A stretch of DNA of 64,000 nt from Croceivirga sp. (GCA_028284285.1 JANQSA010000001.1:1-64000), one strand, 5' to 3'; shown: positions 53,164-62,910, counted from the first letter of the stretch. Program-made: numbers and translations. The notes: generated by a model not told the origin, from the letters alone.

Positions 53164-56133
53164 ATGCAAAATAAGGGATTAGTGCGGCTTTTTGCACTGC
53201 TTTTTGGCCTGGTAAGCATCTACCAACTTTCCTACACCTTTATTACCGGCAAGGTGGAAAATGATGCCAACACCTATGCCATCAATCAGATTTCGGAAGC
53301 TGAGGAAGATTATGTAGCGAGGCGGGAAGCCATAGAGGCATCCTATTTGGATTCTATAGGAGGTGAACCTATTTTGGGATATACCAACTATGATGATGCC
53401 AAAACCAAAGAGTTAAACAAAGGTCTTGACCTTAAAGGAGGGATCAATGTGACCCTTCAGATTTCGGTAAAGGATATTTTAAAAGGGCTAGCCAATAATA
53501 CGAAGAGCCCGGTTTTTAACAAGGCCCTGGCCGATGCTGATGAGGCTTCTAAACAAAGTGATGCTACCTATCTGGAATTGTTTTTTGATGCTTTTGATGC
53601 TATTAAGGGCGATACCAAGTTGGCTTCTCCCGATATTTTTGCAAATAAAACACTGAGTGATGAGATCAATTTTCAAATGACGGATGATCAGGTTAAACCC
53701 ATTATCCGAAGAAAAATTGATGAGTCCGTAGTGTCTGCTTTTGAAGTACTTAGAAAACGAATTGACGGTTTTGGGGTTACCCAACCTAATATCCAACGTG
53801 AGGGAAATTCCGGCCGTATTTTGGTAGAGTTGCCGGGAGCCAGGGACGTTCAACGTGCCCAGGAGTTATTATCCAGCACCGCCCAATTGGAATTCTGGGA
53901 AACCTATTCCCAAAACAACCCCAGTCTGGGGCAATTTTTTGTAGATGCCAACGCACGCTTAAGCGAAATTCTTGAGCCAAAGGAAACCGAAAAAGATACC
54001 CTAAGCACACAAGTTTCGGAAATTGACTCCCTACTTTCCGATGTTGCTGAAGATACACTGGATCTTTCAAGTCAGGCGAACCCCCTGATCAGTAAACTGT
54101 TGCCTCCTGTTCCCGGGAGCCATTCCATAGCCCGGGTAGTGATTTCAGATACTGCGGAGATAGGGTCCTATTTAAGAATGCCGGAAATACGACGTTTATT
54201 ACCGGCTGATGTGCAGTTTACCAAATTTGCCTTTGAAAAACCACCAAAAGAATCGGAGTTGGCCGAGTTATATGCCTTAAAATCCAACAGGGACGGTGTG
54301 CCGCGTATTAGTGGCGATGTGATCACGGATGCCCAGGATACGTTTGACCAATTCAACAAACCTGCGGTTAGTATGACAATGAATACGCGCGGTGCCAGAG
54401 ATTGGGAGAAGCTAACGGGTGATGCCTTTAACAATCAAACCGGTATTGCCATTGTCCTGGATAACAAGGTATACACTGCTCCCGGAGTCTCTTCCGGACC
54501 TATTTCCGGAGGCCGCTCGGAAATCACCGGCACGTTCACTATTAATGAAACCAAAGATATCGCCAACGTGCTTCGTGCAGGTAAATTACCGGCTTCAGCG
54601 GAGATTATCCAATCGGAAGTAGTAGGGCCTTCGCTAGGACAGGAAGCCATTGATAGCGGATTCATGTCGTTTTTGATAGCGATGCTTTTCGTGTTGGTTT
54701 GGATGGTCTTTTACTACGGAAGGGCGGGGATCTTTGCAGATATTGCCCTGGTGTTCAATATTTTGCTGATTTTCGGTGTGCTTACTAGTCTGGGAGCGGT
54801 ATTGACCTTGCCCGGAATTGCAGGTATTGTCTTAACCATTGGTATGTCCGTGGATGCCAATGTGCTGATTTTTGAACGTATTAAGGAAGAGCTAGCCAAA
54901 GGGAAAGGAAAGTCGCAGGCCGTAGCGGATGGTTTCAACAATGCCCTTTCTTCCATTTTGGATGCGAATATCACTACAGGCTTAACAGCGATAATCCTTT
55001 TCGTTTTTGGTTCGGGCCCTATAAAAGGGTTTGCCACTACCTTGTTAATTGGAATTGTTACCTCCCTGTTTACCGCCATTTTTATTACACGATTGATGGT
55101 GGATGGGTACCTTTCCAAACGAGGAAGAACACTGGCATTTTCTACTCCCTTAACCAAGAATTTGTTTACCGGTTTGAGTATCAATTTCCTTGGCAAACGT
55201 AAAGTAGCCTATGTGATCTCTGTTATCCTGGTCGGGGTGGGCGCTTTTTCACTATTTACCAAGGGATTACAAGAAGGAGTGGATTTCGTTGGAGGACGCT
55301 CCTATCAAATTCGGTTTGAAAAAGAAGTGAATCCCTCAGAGATTGCTTCGGAACTAAATATTGTTTTTGGCAGTGGAACCAATGTAAAAACCTTTGGAGA
55401 GGCCAACCAGATTAAGGTAACTACTCCCTATAAAGTGGATGTGGAAGGTATTGAGGTGGACAACGAAATTCAGGAAAAGCTCTATACCTCTTTGCAAAAA
55501 TACTTGCCGGATGGTACGTCTTTTGAGGACTTTACCGTAGGTGCCTCAGAAAAATCGATAGGTATTCTACAATCTACCAAAGTGGGGCCAACCATTGCAG
55601 ATGATATCAAGCAAAATGCCTACTGGGCCATTATTGGTTCCCTGGCGGTGGTATTCCTGTATATTTTGCTTCGTTTTAGAAGATGGCAGTTTTCTCTGGG
55701 TGCGGTAGTAGCGGTATTCCACGATGTTATGATTGTATTGGGGATCTTTTCATTGACCAGCGCTGTTATGCCTTTTAATATGGAGATCGATCAGGCCTTT
55801 ATTGCTGCTATCTTAACGGTAATCGGATATTCACTTAACGATACCGTGGTAGTTTTTGACCGTATACGTGAGGTAGTGAACCTCAAAGGTTGGAAAGGCG
55901 GGGAACATGTAAATCAGGCTTTGAACAGCACCTTAAGCAGAACATTAAATACCTCTTTAACCACCTTGATCGTACTTTTAGCCATTTTCATTTTTGGCGG
56001 CGAGAGTTTACGTGGGTTCATGTTCGCTATGATCGTTGGGGTACTGGTAGGTACTTATTCCTCTGTATTTATCGCTACTCCGATCATGTTTGATGCTCTT
56101 AAGAAAAAAATAGCTACTCCGGCAGTGGCGTAG
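53164..56133 (+). CDS. secDF: Protein translocase subunit SecDF (fused)
   Basis: This is a 989-residue inner-membrane protein that uses the proton gradient to pull exported proteins through SecYEG. The first half is SecD: one N-terminal membrane span, LNKGLDLKGGINVTLQISVK, periplasmic P1 domain with GVTQPNIQREGNSGRILVEL, then five spans including GIVLTIGMSVDANVLIFERI. The second half is SecF: a span, EGVDFVGGRSYQIRF, and the last spans with VIGYSLNDTVVVFDRIRE. SecD and SecF fused in one chain is usual in Bacteroidota. Own promoter and terminator. Confidence 0.97.
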   Translation: MQNKGLVRLFALLFGLVSIYQLSYTFITGKVENDANTYAINQISEAEEDYVARREAIEASYLDSIGGEPILGYTNYDDAKTKELNKGLDLKGGINVTLQISVKDILKGLANNTKSPVFNKALADADEASKQSDATYLELFFDAFDAIKGDTKLASPDIFANKTLSDEINFQMTDDQVKPIIRRKIDESVVSAFEVLRKRIDGFGVTQPNIQREGNSGRILVELPGARDVQRAQELLSSTAQLEFWETYSQNNPSLGQFFVDANARLSEILEPKETEKDTLSTQVSEIDSLLSDVAEDTLDLSSQANPLISKLLPPVPGSHSIARVVISDTAEIGSYLRMPEIRRLLPADVQFTKFAFEKPPKESELAELYALKSNRDGVPRISGDVITDAQDTFDQFNKPAVSMTMNTRGARDWEKLTGDAFNNQTGIAIVLDNKVYTAPGVSSGPISGGRSEITGTFTINETKDIANVLRAGKLPASAEIIQSEVVGPSLGQEAIDSGFMSFLIAMLFVLVWMVFYYGRAGIFADIALVFNILLIFGVLTSLGAVLTLPGIAGIVLTIGMSVDANVLIFERIKEELAKGKGKSQAVADGFNNALSSILDANITTGLTAIILFVFGSGPIKGFATTLLIGIVTSLFTAIFITRLMVDGYLSKRGRTLAFSTPLTKNLFTGLSINFLGKRKVAYVISVILVGVGAFSLFTKGLQEGVDFVGGRSYQIRFEKEVNPSEIASELNIVFGSGTNVKTFGEANQIKVTTPYKVDVEGIEVDNEIQEKLYTSLQKYLPDGTSFEDFTVGASEKSIGILQSTKVGPTIADDIKQNAYWAIIGSLAVVFLYILLRFRRWQFSLGAVVAVFHDVMIVLGIFSLTSAVMPFNMEIDQAFIAAILTVIGYSLNDTVVVFDRIREVVNLKGWKGGEHVNQALNSTLSRTLNTSLTTLIVLLAIFIFGGESLRGFMFAMIVGVLVGTYSSVFIATPIMFDALKKKIATPAVA

Positions 56134-56157
56134 CATTCAGATACGATTTAAAAAAGC

Positions 56158-56183
56158 AAACCACATCCTTTTGGGTGTGGTTT
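56158..56183. terminator. Bidirectional terminator after secDF
   Basis: Stem AAACCACA/TGTGGTTT extended by a U-G and two G-C pairs, small loop, then a run of T; lies 1 bp from the stop of the convergent small gene. Confidence 0.8.
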
Positions 56184-56184
56184 T

Positions 56185-56511
56185 TTATTTTGGCGTAAGG
56201 GAGTTAACGTAGTTGAATCCTTTTTTCAAATAGTTTCCCAGTGCTTCTTCATCCGCTAACAATGCTTTAGGTATTAACACATATTCCCGCATGGTGGCTC
56301 CATATGAAATAAAAGGTTTTGCCCCATATTTTGCATCAAATTCAAGGGTGTCCGCTTTGGAAAGCCGTATACCAATCTCTCCGGCTTTATTCAGTTGAGA
56401 AAACATATAGCCGTTAGCGGAAGTGTAGGGCATGGTTTTGCCTTTACGCTCTAATCCGGCGATATGGATAGCCGCTTCATATATCTTTAGTGTGACTTCC
56501 CTCGTATTCAT
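56185..56511 (-). CDS. Small conserved protein, TfoX/Sxy-N-like
   Basis: This is a 108-residue soluble protein. AGLERKGKTMPYTSANGYMF, IGIRLSKADTLEFDAKYG and FISYGATMREYVLIPKALLA form the pattern of a small conserved family that resembles the TfoX/YjbR alpha/beta fold; the exact family name is tentative. It starts inside the end of the PLP decarboxylase gene (4-bp ATGA overlap, 56508-56511), so it is translationally coupled to it. Function unknown. Confidence 0.7.
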   Translation of the reverse strand: MNTREVTLKIYEAAIHIAGLERKGKTMPYTSANGYMFSQLNKAGEIGIRLSKADTLEFDAKYGAKPFISYGATMREYVLIPKALLADEEALGNYLKKGFNYVNSLTPK

Positions 56512-57968
56512 AACACACTTACGGTTTTTCTTTCCAATTTATGGGCCACCTCTCTAATGACCTCTAAAAGGTATTGGGTGGTCTTTTTGTTCTTTCTATG
56601 ATTGATAAAACAAGCCCTGATGGCATATTCTCCTTTTAAGGAAGTGCCCATAATAAAAACCCGTCCGTCTTTTTCCAGTTGTGGCATTAATCTTCTATTG
56701 AACTCCACGATTTCCGCTTTGGACGTCATGGCACCTATATACCGAAAGCAGGAAACGGCCAATTTGGAATCGGCCACCAGTTCAAAATCGTCGGAGTTTC
56801 GGATCAGATCATTCAAATACTTCGTCAGATCAATATCTTTTTGGATCATTGCCTTGATCCGCGCAATACCATAGGCCTTCATGGTCATCCACACCTTGAA
56901 TGCTTTTGAGTTTCTGGACAATTGAAAATAGTGCTCGTTGTATTCCAATCGGTTACCCTCATTGGCCAATTCCGTATCCAGATAGGCTGCTTTTTTATAG
57001 TAGGTGCGCTTTAAGGTATCCCAGTTACGCACCAGGGTGCATCCCGCTTCAAAAGGGACATACAGCCATTTATGGAAATCCAGTGCAATGGAATCTGCTT
57101 TTTCCATGCCTTTGTATTCGGTCTTTAGACTATCCAAAATACCGGCTAATGCGCCATAGGCGCCATCTACATGATACCAAAGCCCATACCTTTTAGCCAT
57201 CTCCGCCAAAGCCTCCAGGTCATCTATTGCCCCGGTATTCACGGTACCTCCGTTTCCAATAATACAAAAGGGCTGTAGGTCGTTGGTTAGGTCTAACTCA
57301 ATCTGTTGTTCCAGGGCTTCAATATCAATTTTAAAGCGGGCATCCGTCTTGATTTTTCTCAAATGGTCCGTACCGATACCTAAAAGCTCCACACTTTTGT
57401 CCACACAGCTATGCACTTCTTCCGAAGCGTAAACCACAAAGGGTTGTTGGTGGAACAATCCTTTTTTACGAATGTCCTGTTTTTCAAAAAAAATGTTTCG
57501 ACCTACGGTCAAACCCGTAAGGTTGGCAGCAGAGCCTCCACTTACCAGAACGCCCCCAGAAGCTACCGGAAAATCCAATAATTCTGCAGTCCATCGGATT
57601 ACCCGTTTTTCTACCTCATTCAGGGCTGGCGCCAGATGCCATTTAGTCTGGTTTTGGTTAATAGTGGCTCCCAGCTTTTCGGCCAGAATCGCCATCTGAT
57701 TTCCACCGGACATTACATACGCATACATATGTGGGCCGAGATTGCCGGTAGCGGTGCGTAATATTTTTTCCTGTACCTGATCCAAAAGCTGTTCCGGAGA
57801 CATTCCCTGTTCCGGCAAAGGTTCGTCAAACCAATGCTCAACCTCTTTTTGAGGGAAATCACAGTATCCTTTTAGGTCAGGCAACTCCTTGAACCGAGCC
57901 ATTACCAGTTCCGAACTTTTGTCCAGTATTTCCTTAAATCGCTGTTCCGGAAAATCTAAAGAATCCAA
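56508..57968 (-). CDS. PLP-dependent group II amino-acid decarboxylase
   Basis: This is a 486-residue cytosolic enzyme of the aromatic-L-amino-acid/glutamate decarboxylase family. Conserved points are GVLVSGGSAANLTGLTVGRN, the ring-stacking His186 in SEEVHSCVD, Asp268 in YHVDGAYGA and the PLP lysine K300 in ALDFHKWLYVP. The C-terminal domain ends near FINHRKNKKTTQYLLEVIRE. Substrate cannot be named with certainty; aromatic amino acids or a dicarboxylic acid are possible. Upstream gene of a coupled pair. Confidence 0.88.
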   Translation of the reverse strand: MDSLDFPEQRFKEILDKSSELVMARFKELPDLKGYCDFPQKEVEHWFDEPLPEQGMSPEQLLDQVQEKILRTATGNLGPHMYAYVMSGGNQMAILAEKLGATINQNQTKWHLAPALNEVEKRVIRWTAELLDFPVASGGVLVSGGSAANLTGLTVGRNIFFEKQDIRKKGLFHQQPFVVYASEEVHSCVDKSVELLGIGTDHLRKIKTDARFKIDIEALEQQIELDLTNDLQPFCIIGNGGTVNTGAIDDLEALAEMAKRYGLWYHVDGAYGALAGILDSLKTEYKGMEKADSIALDFHKWLYVPFEAGCTLVRNWDTLKRTYYKKAAYLDTELANEGNRLEYNEHYFQLSRNSKAFKVWMTMKAYGIARIKAMIQKDIDLTKYLNDLIRNSDDFELVADSKLAVSCFRYIGAMTSKAEIVEFNRRLMPQLEKDGRVFIMGTSLKGEYAIRACFINHRKNKKTTQYLLEVIREVAHKLERKTVSVL

Positions 57969-58000
57969 TAGGTGTCTGTGTTTTTAGTGATCAAAAAAGC

Positions 58001-59467
58001 TTACTTCGTTTTTTGCCGTGCCAGTGCATCTAACCACCCAATGAGTTGGCTGAATAAAGTGAAATTTTTGATCACGCGCAATTGACCATTAAAGCCCCAT
58101 TTATCCCGCTCTTTAGGATGGTTGAGCATGTAGGTGAGTGTCTCGGCAAGACGTTCAATATTCCTGGGATCATCATTGATCTTACCATTCTCATCATGCA
58201 CTACCTGAAACTTCAATCCTGCGGCTCCGGATACCAGGACCGGTTTTCTTTTCCACATGGCTTCGGTAGCTGTTAATCCAAACCCTTCCTGGATAGAGTT
58301 TTGTGCTATTATGGTAGATGAGCGTTGCAATGCATTCACAATTAGTGCATTCTCTTTAGGATTGTCCAGGGGTAATAGTAAAATGGCGATATCATTTTGC
58401 ATAGCAGCGTCTACACTCTGGTATTGCTCGGTGAGCTCTTTTAGTACGGCTTTCCCTTCCGGGTCATCGGAAACAAAGGCGGGGTCAGGGCCTGCCAAAA
58501 CCAAAAGTGTCATCTGAATCCTTTTGTATTCCAGGCTGTCCGGGTCGCCGTGTTCACGATTGTCTCGTTTCATTTTAATAAAGGCCTGCATTAATTCCTT
58601 AAAACCTTTTAGCCTGTCCCATCTGGAGATTTCCGTTACAAAGGGTCGATAGATGAGGTGTAAGCTATTGTTTTGGTTGGGAGTTCCAAAGGAACCATCC
58701 GGCATTACCCTTCGGACTAAATGGTTATACCTGTGGTATAAAATGGCTTTATGGTCGTCCAAAATACCGGATTGATATAAAATACCGATGTTTTTATGCA
58801 ATTGTAAGGCCCTGTTCTTATGACTGAGCGGATCAATAGCCGGAGGGATTATACTCGTCTTTTGTTTGAGGGATTTGGGGACATAGGAAGGGAGGCTAAA
58901 AACAAAATGATCATAATCATCAGTATAGGGGGAAAGAAAATCCCAAACCGCTTGGGTAACTTCCGTATTTTCTTCCAGACCGATATGACAGCGCCATACG
59001 ATAGGTACTTTTTTCTCTTTTTTGATCATGGCAGCCAAAGGCATGGGCTGAGGGTCGTGTACCACAACAATATCCCCGTCATTGATCAAATCCAATGCCT
59101 CAGGCAGGTTTTCCGTGTTAGTAGCTTCAAAGACCTTGCGGTCTTCCTCGGTAAATTTCCCATCTCCACTGCCGTGAATGGCATTGTGAATACGTTTGGT
59201 GATATCAAAAAAACGTTCGTCTTTGGCTTCGATAACCAGCCATTCTATGGCTACACCGAGTTCCCGAAGTATTCGCATCTGGCTGGGCAACATTTCCGCC
59301 ACACCACCACCAATAGCAGTAGAATTGATCATCCAGATAGTAGATCCGTTAAGCGATGCTATCGGTTTTTTTGCTTTTTCTAAAAAATCTAAAACCGAAG
59401 AATACAGTGAGCCGTAGGCCTTATAATCATCTAATTCGGCCCCGGGTTTTACATGAATTTTTTGCAT
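58001..59467 (-). CDS. GT4-family glycosyltransferase, trehalose synthase (TreT)-like
   Basis: This is a 488-residue cytosolic retaining glycosyltransferase. The N-terminal domain has STAIGGGVAEMLPSQMRILR and VVVHDPQPMPLA, both typical of TreT, the enzyme that makes trehalose from NDP-glucose and glucose. The C-terminal nucleotide-sugar domain has ISRWDRLKGFKELMQAFIKM and IQEGFGLTATEAMWKRKPVL with the E-x7-E pair. Reaction inferred from family. If right, it gives the cell a trehalose or related disaccharide for osmotic protection. It stands alone, 32 bp after the decarboxylase on the same strand. Confidence 0.75.
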   Translation of the reverse strand: MQKIHVKPGAELDDYKAYGSLYSSVLDFLEKAKKPIASLNGSTIWMINSTAIGGGVAEMLPSQMRILRELGVAIEWLVIEAKDERFFDITKRIHNAIHGSGDGKFTEEDRKVFEATNTENLPEALDLINDGDIVVVHDPQPMPLAAMIKKEKKVPIVWRCHIGLEENTEVTQAVWDFLSPYTDDYDHFVFSLPSYVPKSLKQKTSIIPPAIDPLSHKNRALQLHKNIGILYQSGILDDHKAILYHRYNHLVRRVMPDGSFGTPNQNNSLHLIYRPFVTEISRWDRLKGFKELMQAFIKMKRDNREHGDPDSLEYKRIQMTLLVLAGPDPAFVSDDPEGKAVLKELTEQYQSVDAAMQNDIAILLLPLDNPKENALIVNALQRSSTIIAQNSIQEGFGLTATEAMWKRKPVLVSGAAGLKFQVVHDENGKINDDPRNIERLAETLTYMLNHPKERDKWGFNGQLRVIKNFTLFSQLIGWLDALARQKTK

Positions 59468-59538
59468 GGAAGATGGTTTCTTGTTGAAGGATTAGAAGAT
59501 ACGAAAAAAGCCAAAAAGGACAGGGAATCTAAGGGAAA

Positions 59539-60780
59539 TTAAAGGAAATACCCCCTGCCCCGAGCACCGCCAGGGACAAGATGGAGTTCGTAAACCAGGT
59601 CCGGGTCCAGTCCTTCTTCTTCTCTATGTGATACAAAAACAACGGCCGAAGTACTTTTTGCGGCATAGGCATTGACCAGGGCTACAAAAAAAGCCGCGCT
59701 TTCATCATCCAATCCTATAGTAGGTTCGTCTAAAATTAGGAGTGGAGGATGCTTGATCATCGCACGCGCGATCATGATCAGTCTTTTCCCGCCTTCACTC
59801 AGCGTATTGAAATAGTCGCCTTTTTTCCTCTCTAAACCCAATACCCTCAGCCATTCCGTAGCCAGGCGTTGCTCTGTATCAGAGGGGTTATGATAAAGTC
59901 CAACGGAATCCCGAAATCCGGAAATCAACATGCTTTCCAGGGAGTGGTACCCTTTAAAGCGATCTATCATGGCGGGGGTAAAGTAACCAATGGCTTCCTT
60001 AATATCCCAAACGCTTTCACCGCTTCCTTTTCTACGGCCAAAAAGGCTTAGATTTTGGCCATAGCCTTTGTGACTGTCCCCTGTTATCATATTGAGCAGT
60101 GTACTTTTACCACTTCCGTTAGGGCCTTTGAGCTGCCAGAATTCTCCTTTTTTAATACTCCAGTGGATGTCTTTTAAAACCGGTTTGTCATTGAAACTTA
60201 CAGAGACACCTTCAAAGTGTACCAGGGTTTCCGTCCCCGGATCATATTGATCCAGCGGTGCAGGGATGCCAAACGCTAAACCGTGGTTTGGGTGAGAGTT
60301 TTTGGAGAATAGCACTTCATGACCCGTATATTTTTGTAGCCCTGTTTTGTCGTATTTAAAGTGGTTTTGTATAAAGGGAAAAACATCGGCTATTCGGGAT
60401 CCAATTTGAATTATGGGGATGGTATCCGCAATTCGTTGAACCGTGTGCTTCAGATCCTGTTGTGACTTACGGTCCAGGTTATCATAGGGATTTACCAGCA
60501 GTAGTACTTCAGGTTTTGCTTTCAGCAGATGGTGCAACAAAGCTTTTTTGCGTTCTCCACTACTCATAGACTGTAAAGACTGTGGTATGCCCTTAGTAAG
60601 TATTTTAATATCATGCCGTGCTTCTTCCTCCATAAAATGATGGAGCACCGTGCTGGAAAACACTTCCACTTTTTTTTGCGACAGATAGGCAAATTCTGAA
60701 AAGACCCCTTTTTTTAGCAGTTCTATAAGATGGGAGGTAGGGGTAGTGTAATGGACCAGTACAAAGGCATGTGCGGGCAT
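59539..60780 (-). CDS. Tandem ABC ATPase with degenerate first domain (ModF-like)
   Basis: This is a 413-residue soluble protein (start at the ATG at 60780; a TTG further up is less likely). The second half is a complete ABC nucleotide-binding domain: Walker A GPNGSGKST, signature LSEGGKRLIMIARAM, Walker B LLILDEPTIGLD, switch FVSHREEE. The first half keeps a signature-like SMSSGERKKALLHHLLKAKP and a D-loop-like NPYDNLD, but has no Walker A and the Walker B glutamate is replaced. It resembles ModF/PhrA-type ABC proteins. No membrane partner is nearby, so it may act outside transport. Confidence 0.75.
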   Translation of the reverse strand: MPAHAFVLVHYTTPTSHLIELLKKGVFSEFAYLSQKKVEVFSSTVLHHFMEEEARHDIKILTKGIPQSLQSMSSGERKKALLHHLLKAKPEVLLLVNPYDNLDRKSQQDLKHTVQRIADTIPIIQIGSRIADVFPFIQNHFKYDKTGLQKYTGHEVLFSKNSHPNHGLAFGIPAPLDQYDPGTETLVHFEGVSVSFNDKPVLKDIHWSIKKGEFWQLKGPNGSGKSTLLNMITGDSHKGYGQNLSLFGRRKGSGESVWDIKEAIGYFTPAMIDRFKGYHSLESMLISGFRDSVGLYHNPSDTEQRLATEWLRVLGLERKKGDYFNTLSEGGKRLIMIARAMIKHPPLLILDEPTIGLDDESAAFFVALVNAYAAKSTSAVVFVSHREEEGLDPDLVYELHLVPGGARGRGYFL

Positions 60781-60818
60781 AGCGACAATATTGCGGCGAT
60801 TCACGAAAGTATTAAGAA

Positions 60819-61343
60819 TCAAAGATTCACCCGATAGATATGGACCGGATTGTTTTTGTAAAAGGTACTTTTTTCCAAGGACATGCCGTTTTTTAAGGCT
60901 ACTTTTTGTGAGGGAAGATTATCCACCTGGATAATTGAAATTACAGAATTGGCGAGACCCTTTTCCCTGGCGAAGGCTTTACACTTTTTTGCAGCCTCAA
61001 TGGCATAGCCCTGGCGCCAATGCGCTGGCAACAACGAATATCCGATTTCCAATTCTTCCGAACCATCTATTTCCTGCACCAGCAGCCCGCACATTCCTAC
61101 GAACTCGCTGGTTGTTCTCAGTATCAACGCATTCATTCCGCCAAGGCTTTTTTCATACCGTTCAAAAATGCGCTCAAACTGTTGCCGGCAGGCGGCTTTA
61201 GGATCTTTGAGAATACCTTCCCAATATTTAGTGCTATCCGGATGGTGGTAAAACGGAAGCCATTGTTCAAAATCCTCCGGGATCACCTTCCGAAAATGGA
61301 GCCGTTCCGTACTTTGCCCATCCAAAAGGTATTTTCCCATCAA
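60819..61343 (-). CDS. GNAT-family N-acetyltransferase
   Basis: This is a 174-residue soluble protein of the RimJ/RimL-like GNAT branch. TERLHFRKVIPEDFEQWLPF starts the fold, ELEIGYSLLPAHWRQGYAIE supplies the acetyl-CoA loop (R/Q-x-x-G-x-A), and NLPSQKVALKNGMSLEKSTF is the typical C-terminal region. It uses acetyl-CoA to acetylate an amine, unknown here. Its start overlaps the DUF192 gene stop by 4 bp (61340-61343), and the ABC gene follows 38 bp later, so these are one operon. Confidence 0.88.
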   Translation of the reverse strand: MMGKYLLDGQSTERLHFRKVIPEDFEQWLPFYHHPDSTKYWEGILKDPKAACRQQFERIFERYEKSLGGMNALILRTTSEFVGMCGLLVQEIDGSEELEIGYSLLPAHWRQGYAIEAAKKCKAFAREKGLANSVISIIQVDNLPSQKVALKNGMSLEKSTFYKNNPVHIYRVNL

Positions 61344-61822
61344 TTTCTATTGTAGACAATGCTATCCCCTGGCTGAAGATTCCAGCTTTGAGACAATCCT
61401 GCATTGACCTCCAAAACATATTTTACAGGAACCTGGGAAGAAATTCCGCTTTCGTCCAAAGGTTGGGCATTTTCAGCTATATTGGCAATTTTCCGGGAAT
61501 CATCTATGAAAAGAATATCCAGGGGGAACTCCGTGTTTTTCATGTAAAAGGAATGCATGGCAACATTGGGAAATATGAACAACATTCCCTGGGTTTCTTC
61601 CATGGCTTCCCGGTACATTAAACCCGTTTGTACTTCATAATCCGAAGCTGCTATTTCAATATCAAGGTTTACCAAGAGCGAATCCTGTCTAAAGATTTGA
61701 AGCGTTCCCTCCTTGGTAAACTCAATTTTTTCAGTTTTTAAGCTTGTAGTGCTTTGGTCTTTACAGGAAAGCAGCACCAGTCCAACAATACAGAACACGG
61801 AATACTTCCGGAGAATTCTCAT
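61340..61822 (-). CDS. DUF192-family lipoprotein
   Basis: The start at 61822 gives MRILRKYSVFCIVGLVLLSC, a lipoprotein signal, and 160 residues; upstream in-frame Met codons only lengthen the n-region. The DUF192 core is EVQTGLMYREAMEETQGMLF, FYMKNTEFPLDILFIDDSRK, ENAQPLDESGIS and VKYVLEVNAGLSQSW. Proteins of this family are small beta-barrel-like envelope proteins of unknown role. It sits between lgt and the GNAT gene on one strand. Confidence 0.88.
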   Translation of the reverse strand: MRILRKYSVFCIVGLVLLSCKDQSTTSLKTEKIEFTKEGTLQIFRQDSLLVNLDIEIAASDYEVQTGLMYREAMEETQGMLFIFPNVAMHSFYMKNTEFPLDILFIDDSRKIANIAENAQPLDESGISSQVPVKYVLEVNAGLSQSWNLQPGDSIVYNRN

Positions 61823-61853
61823 AATCATGGTGATATATCCAGTATGTCCCATC

Positions 61854-62819
61854 TTAAGATTTTTCAGGGCTGGGTCTAAACATCAAATACAATCCAATTA
61901 ATACGAAAGGAATGCTCAACCACTGTCCGGTGCTAAAAGTACCCCAGGTTTCTTCAAAACCACCCTGGCTCTTTTTGAAGTATTCCAGGATAAACCGAAT
62001 AGGCCCCCACATGGTGGCCAGCCAGAAACCAAATAAAAAACCTTCTTTTTTGCGTAAATCGGTTTTCCAATACATCCAAAAGTACATGATAAGAAAAACG
62101 ACGAAATATCCAAAAGCTTCATAAAGCTGCACGGGATGTCTGTGAGGAATAGCTTCTAATACCGAGGCAAATTCCGGGTTGTTTTCAATGGCTTTGTAGG
62201 CAGCATTTGCCGTTTTTTCTTTGGTTATCTGTAGCGCCCTGTAGGCGGGCATGTCATCGGAATCACGGATAAATCGGGTGGCCAACGCAAATGAGCTCTC
62301 CACTACTTTTCCGTTGATCTCCGAGTTAAAAAAGTTGCCCAAACGAACAAAAGCTCCCCCGATAGCACAGGTAATGGTTACTCTATCCAATAACCAAAGC
62401 ACACTCATGTCCTTATTCTTCCTGGAAAACAAGTAGAGGCCAATGATGCCGGCAATTGCCGCTCCATGGCTGGCCAAACCGGTGAAACCAGTGAATTCAT
62501 AGCCGTTGATTATCCCGAATAACGACCCCTCTGCGCTTTCCCTGATAGGAAGCAATATTTCAATGAGATGGTCCTTGTAATAGTCCCAATCATAGAAAAA
62601 AACATGACCTAAACGGGCGCCAAGCATTATGGAGACCACACAATACACAAAGAGAGAATCTAATTTTTCCAAAGGTTTCCCTTCGTTCTTAAAGACGCGT
62701 TTCATGATATACCAACCCAGGACAAAAGCCAGTATCCATAGCATGTTGTAGTATTTTATTTGTAATACGCCAAGCTTAAAAAGAGTGTCGTCCGGATTCC
62801 AATTGAAGCCTAAAAACAT
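61854..62819 (-). CDS. lgt: Prolipoprotein diacylglyceryl transferase
   Basis: This inner-membrane enzyme attaches diacylglycerol to the lipobox cysteine, the first step of lipoprotein maturation. The 321-residue protein has about seven hydrophobic spans. Markers are FTGLASHGAAIAGIIGLYLF (catalytic HGAA-type segment), GAFVRLGNFFNSEINGKVV (Lgt signature) and RHPVQLYEAFGYFVVF. A central insertion of about 35 residues (ALQITKEKTANAAYKAIENN) is longer than in E. coli but typical of Bacteroidota. The many lipoproteins in this window are its substrates. Confidence 0.95.
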   Translation of the reverse strand: MFLGFNWNPDDTLFKLGVLQIKYYNMLWILAFVLGWYIMKRVFKNEGKPLEKLDSLFVYCVVSIMLGARLGHVFFYDWDYYKDHLIEILLPIRESAEGSLFGIINGYEFTGFTGLASHGAAIAGIIGLYLFSRKNKDMSVLWLLDRVTITCAIGGAFVRLGNFFNSEINGKVVESSFALATRFIRDSDDMPAYRALQITKEKTANAAYKAIENNPEFASVLEAIPHRHPVQLYEAFGYFVVFLIMYFWMYWKTDLRKKEGFLFGFWLATMWGPIRFILEYFKKSQGGFEETWGTFSTGQWLSIPFVLIGLYLMFRPSPEKS

Positions 62820-62910
62820 AGAGAGTTGGTTTTGCGGCTAAGATAAATAATAGATATAAGACCGCTTTGCTTTTAGACCTTAGTTTTTAGAGCATTGAGG
62901 GGAAACCCTT

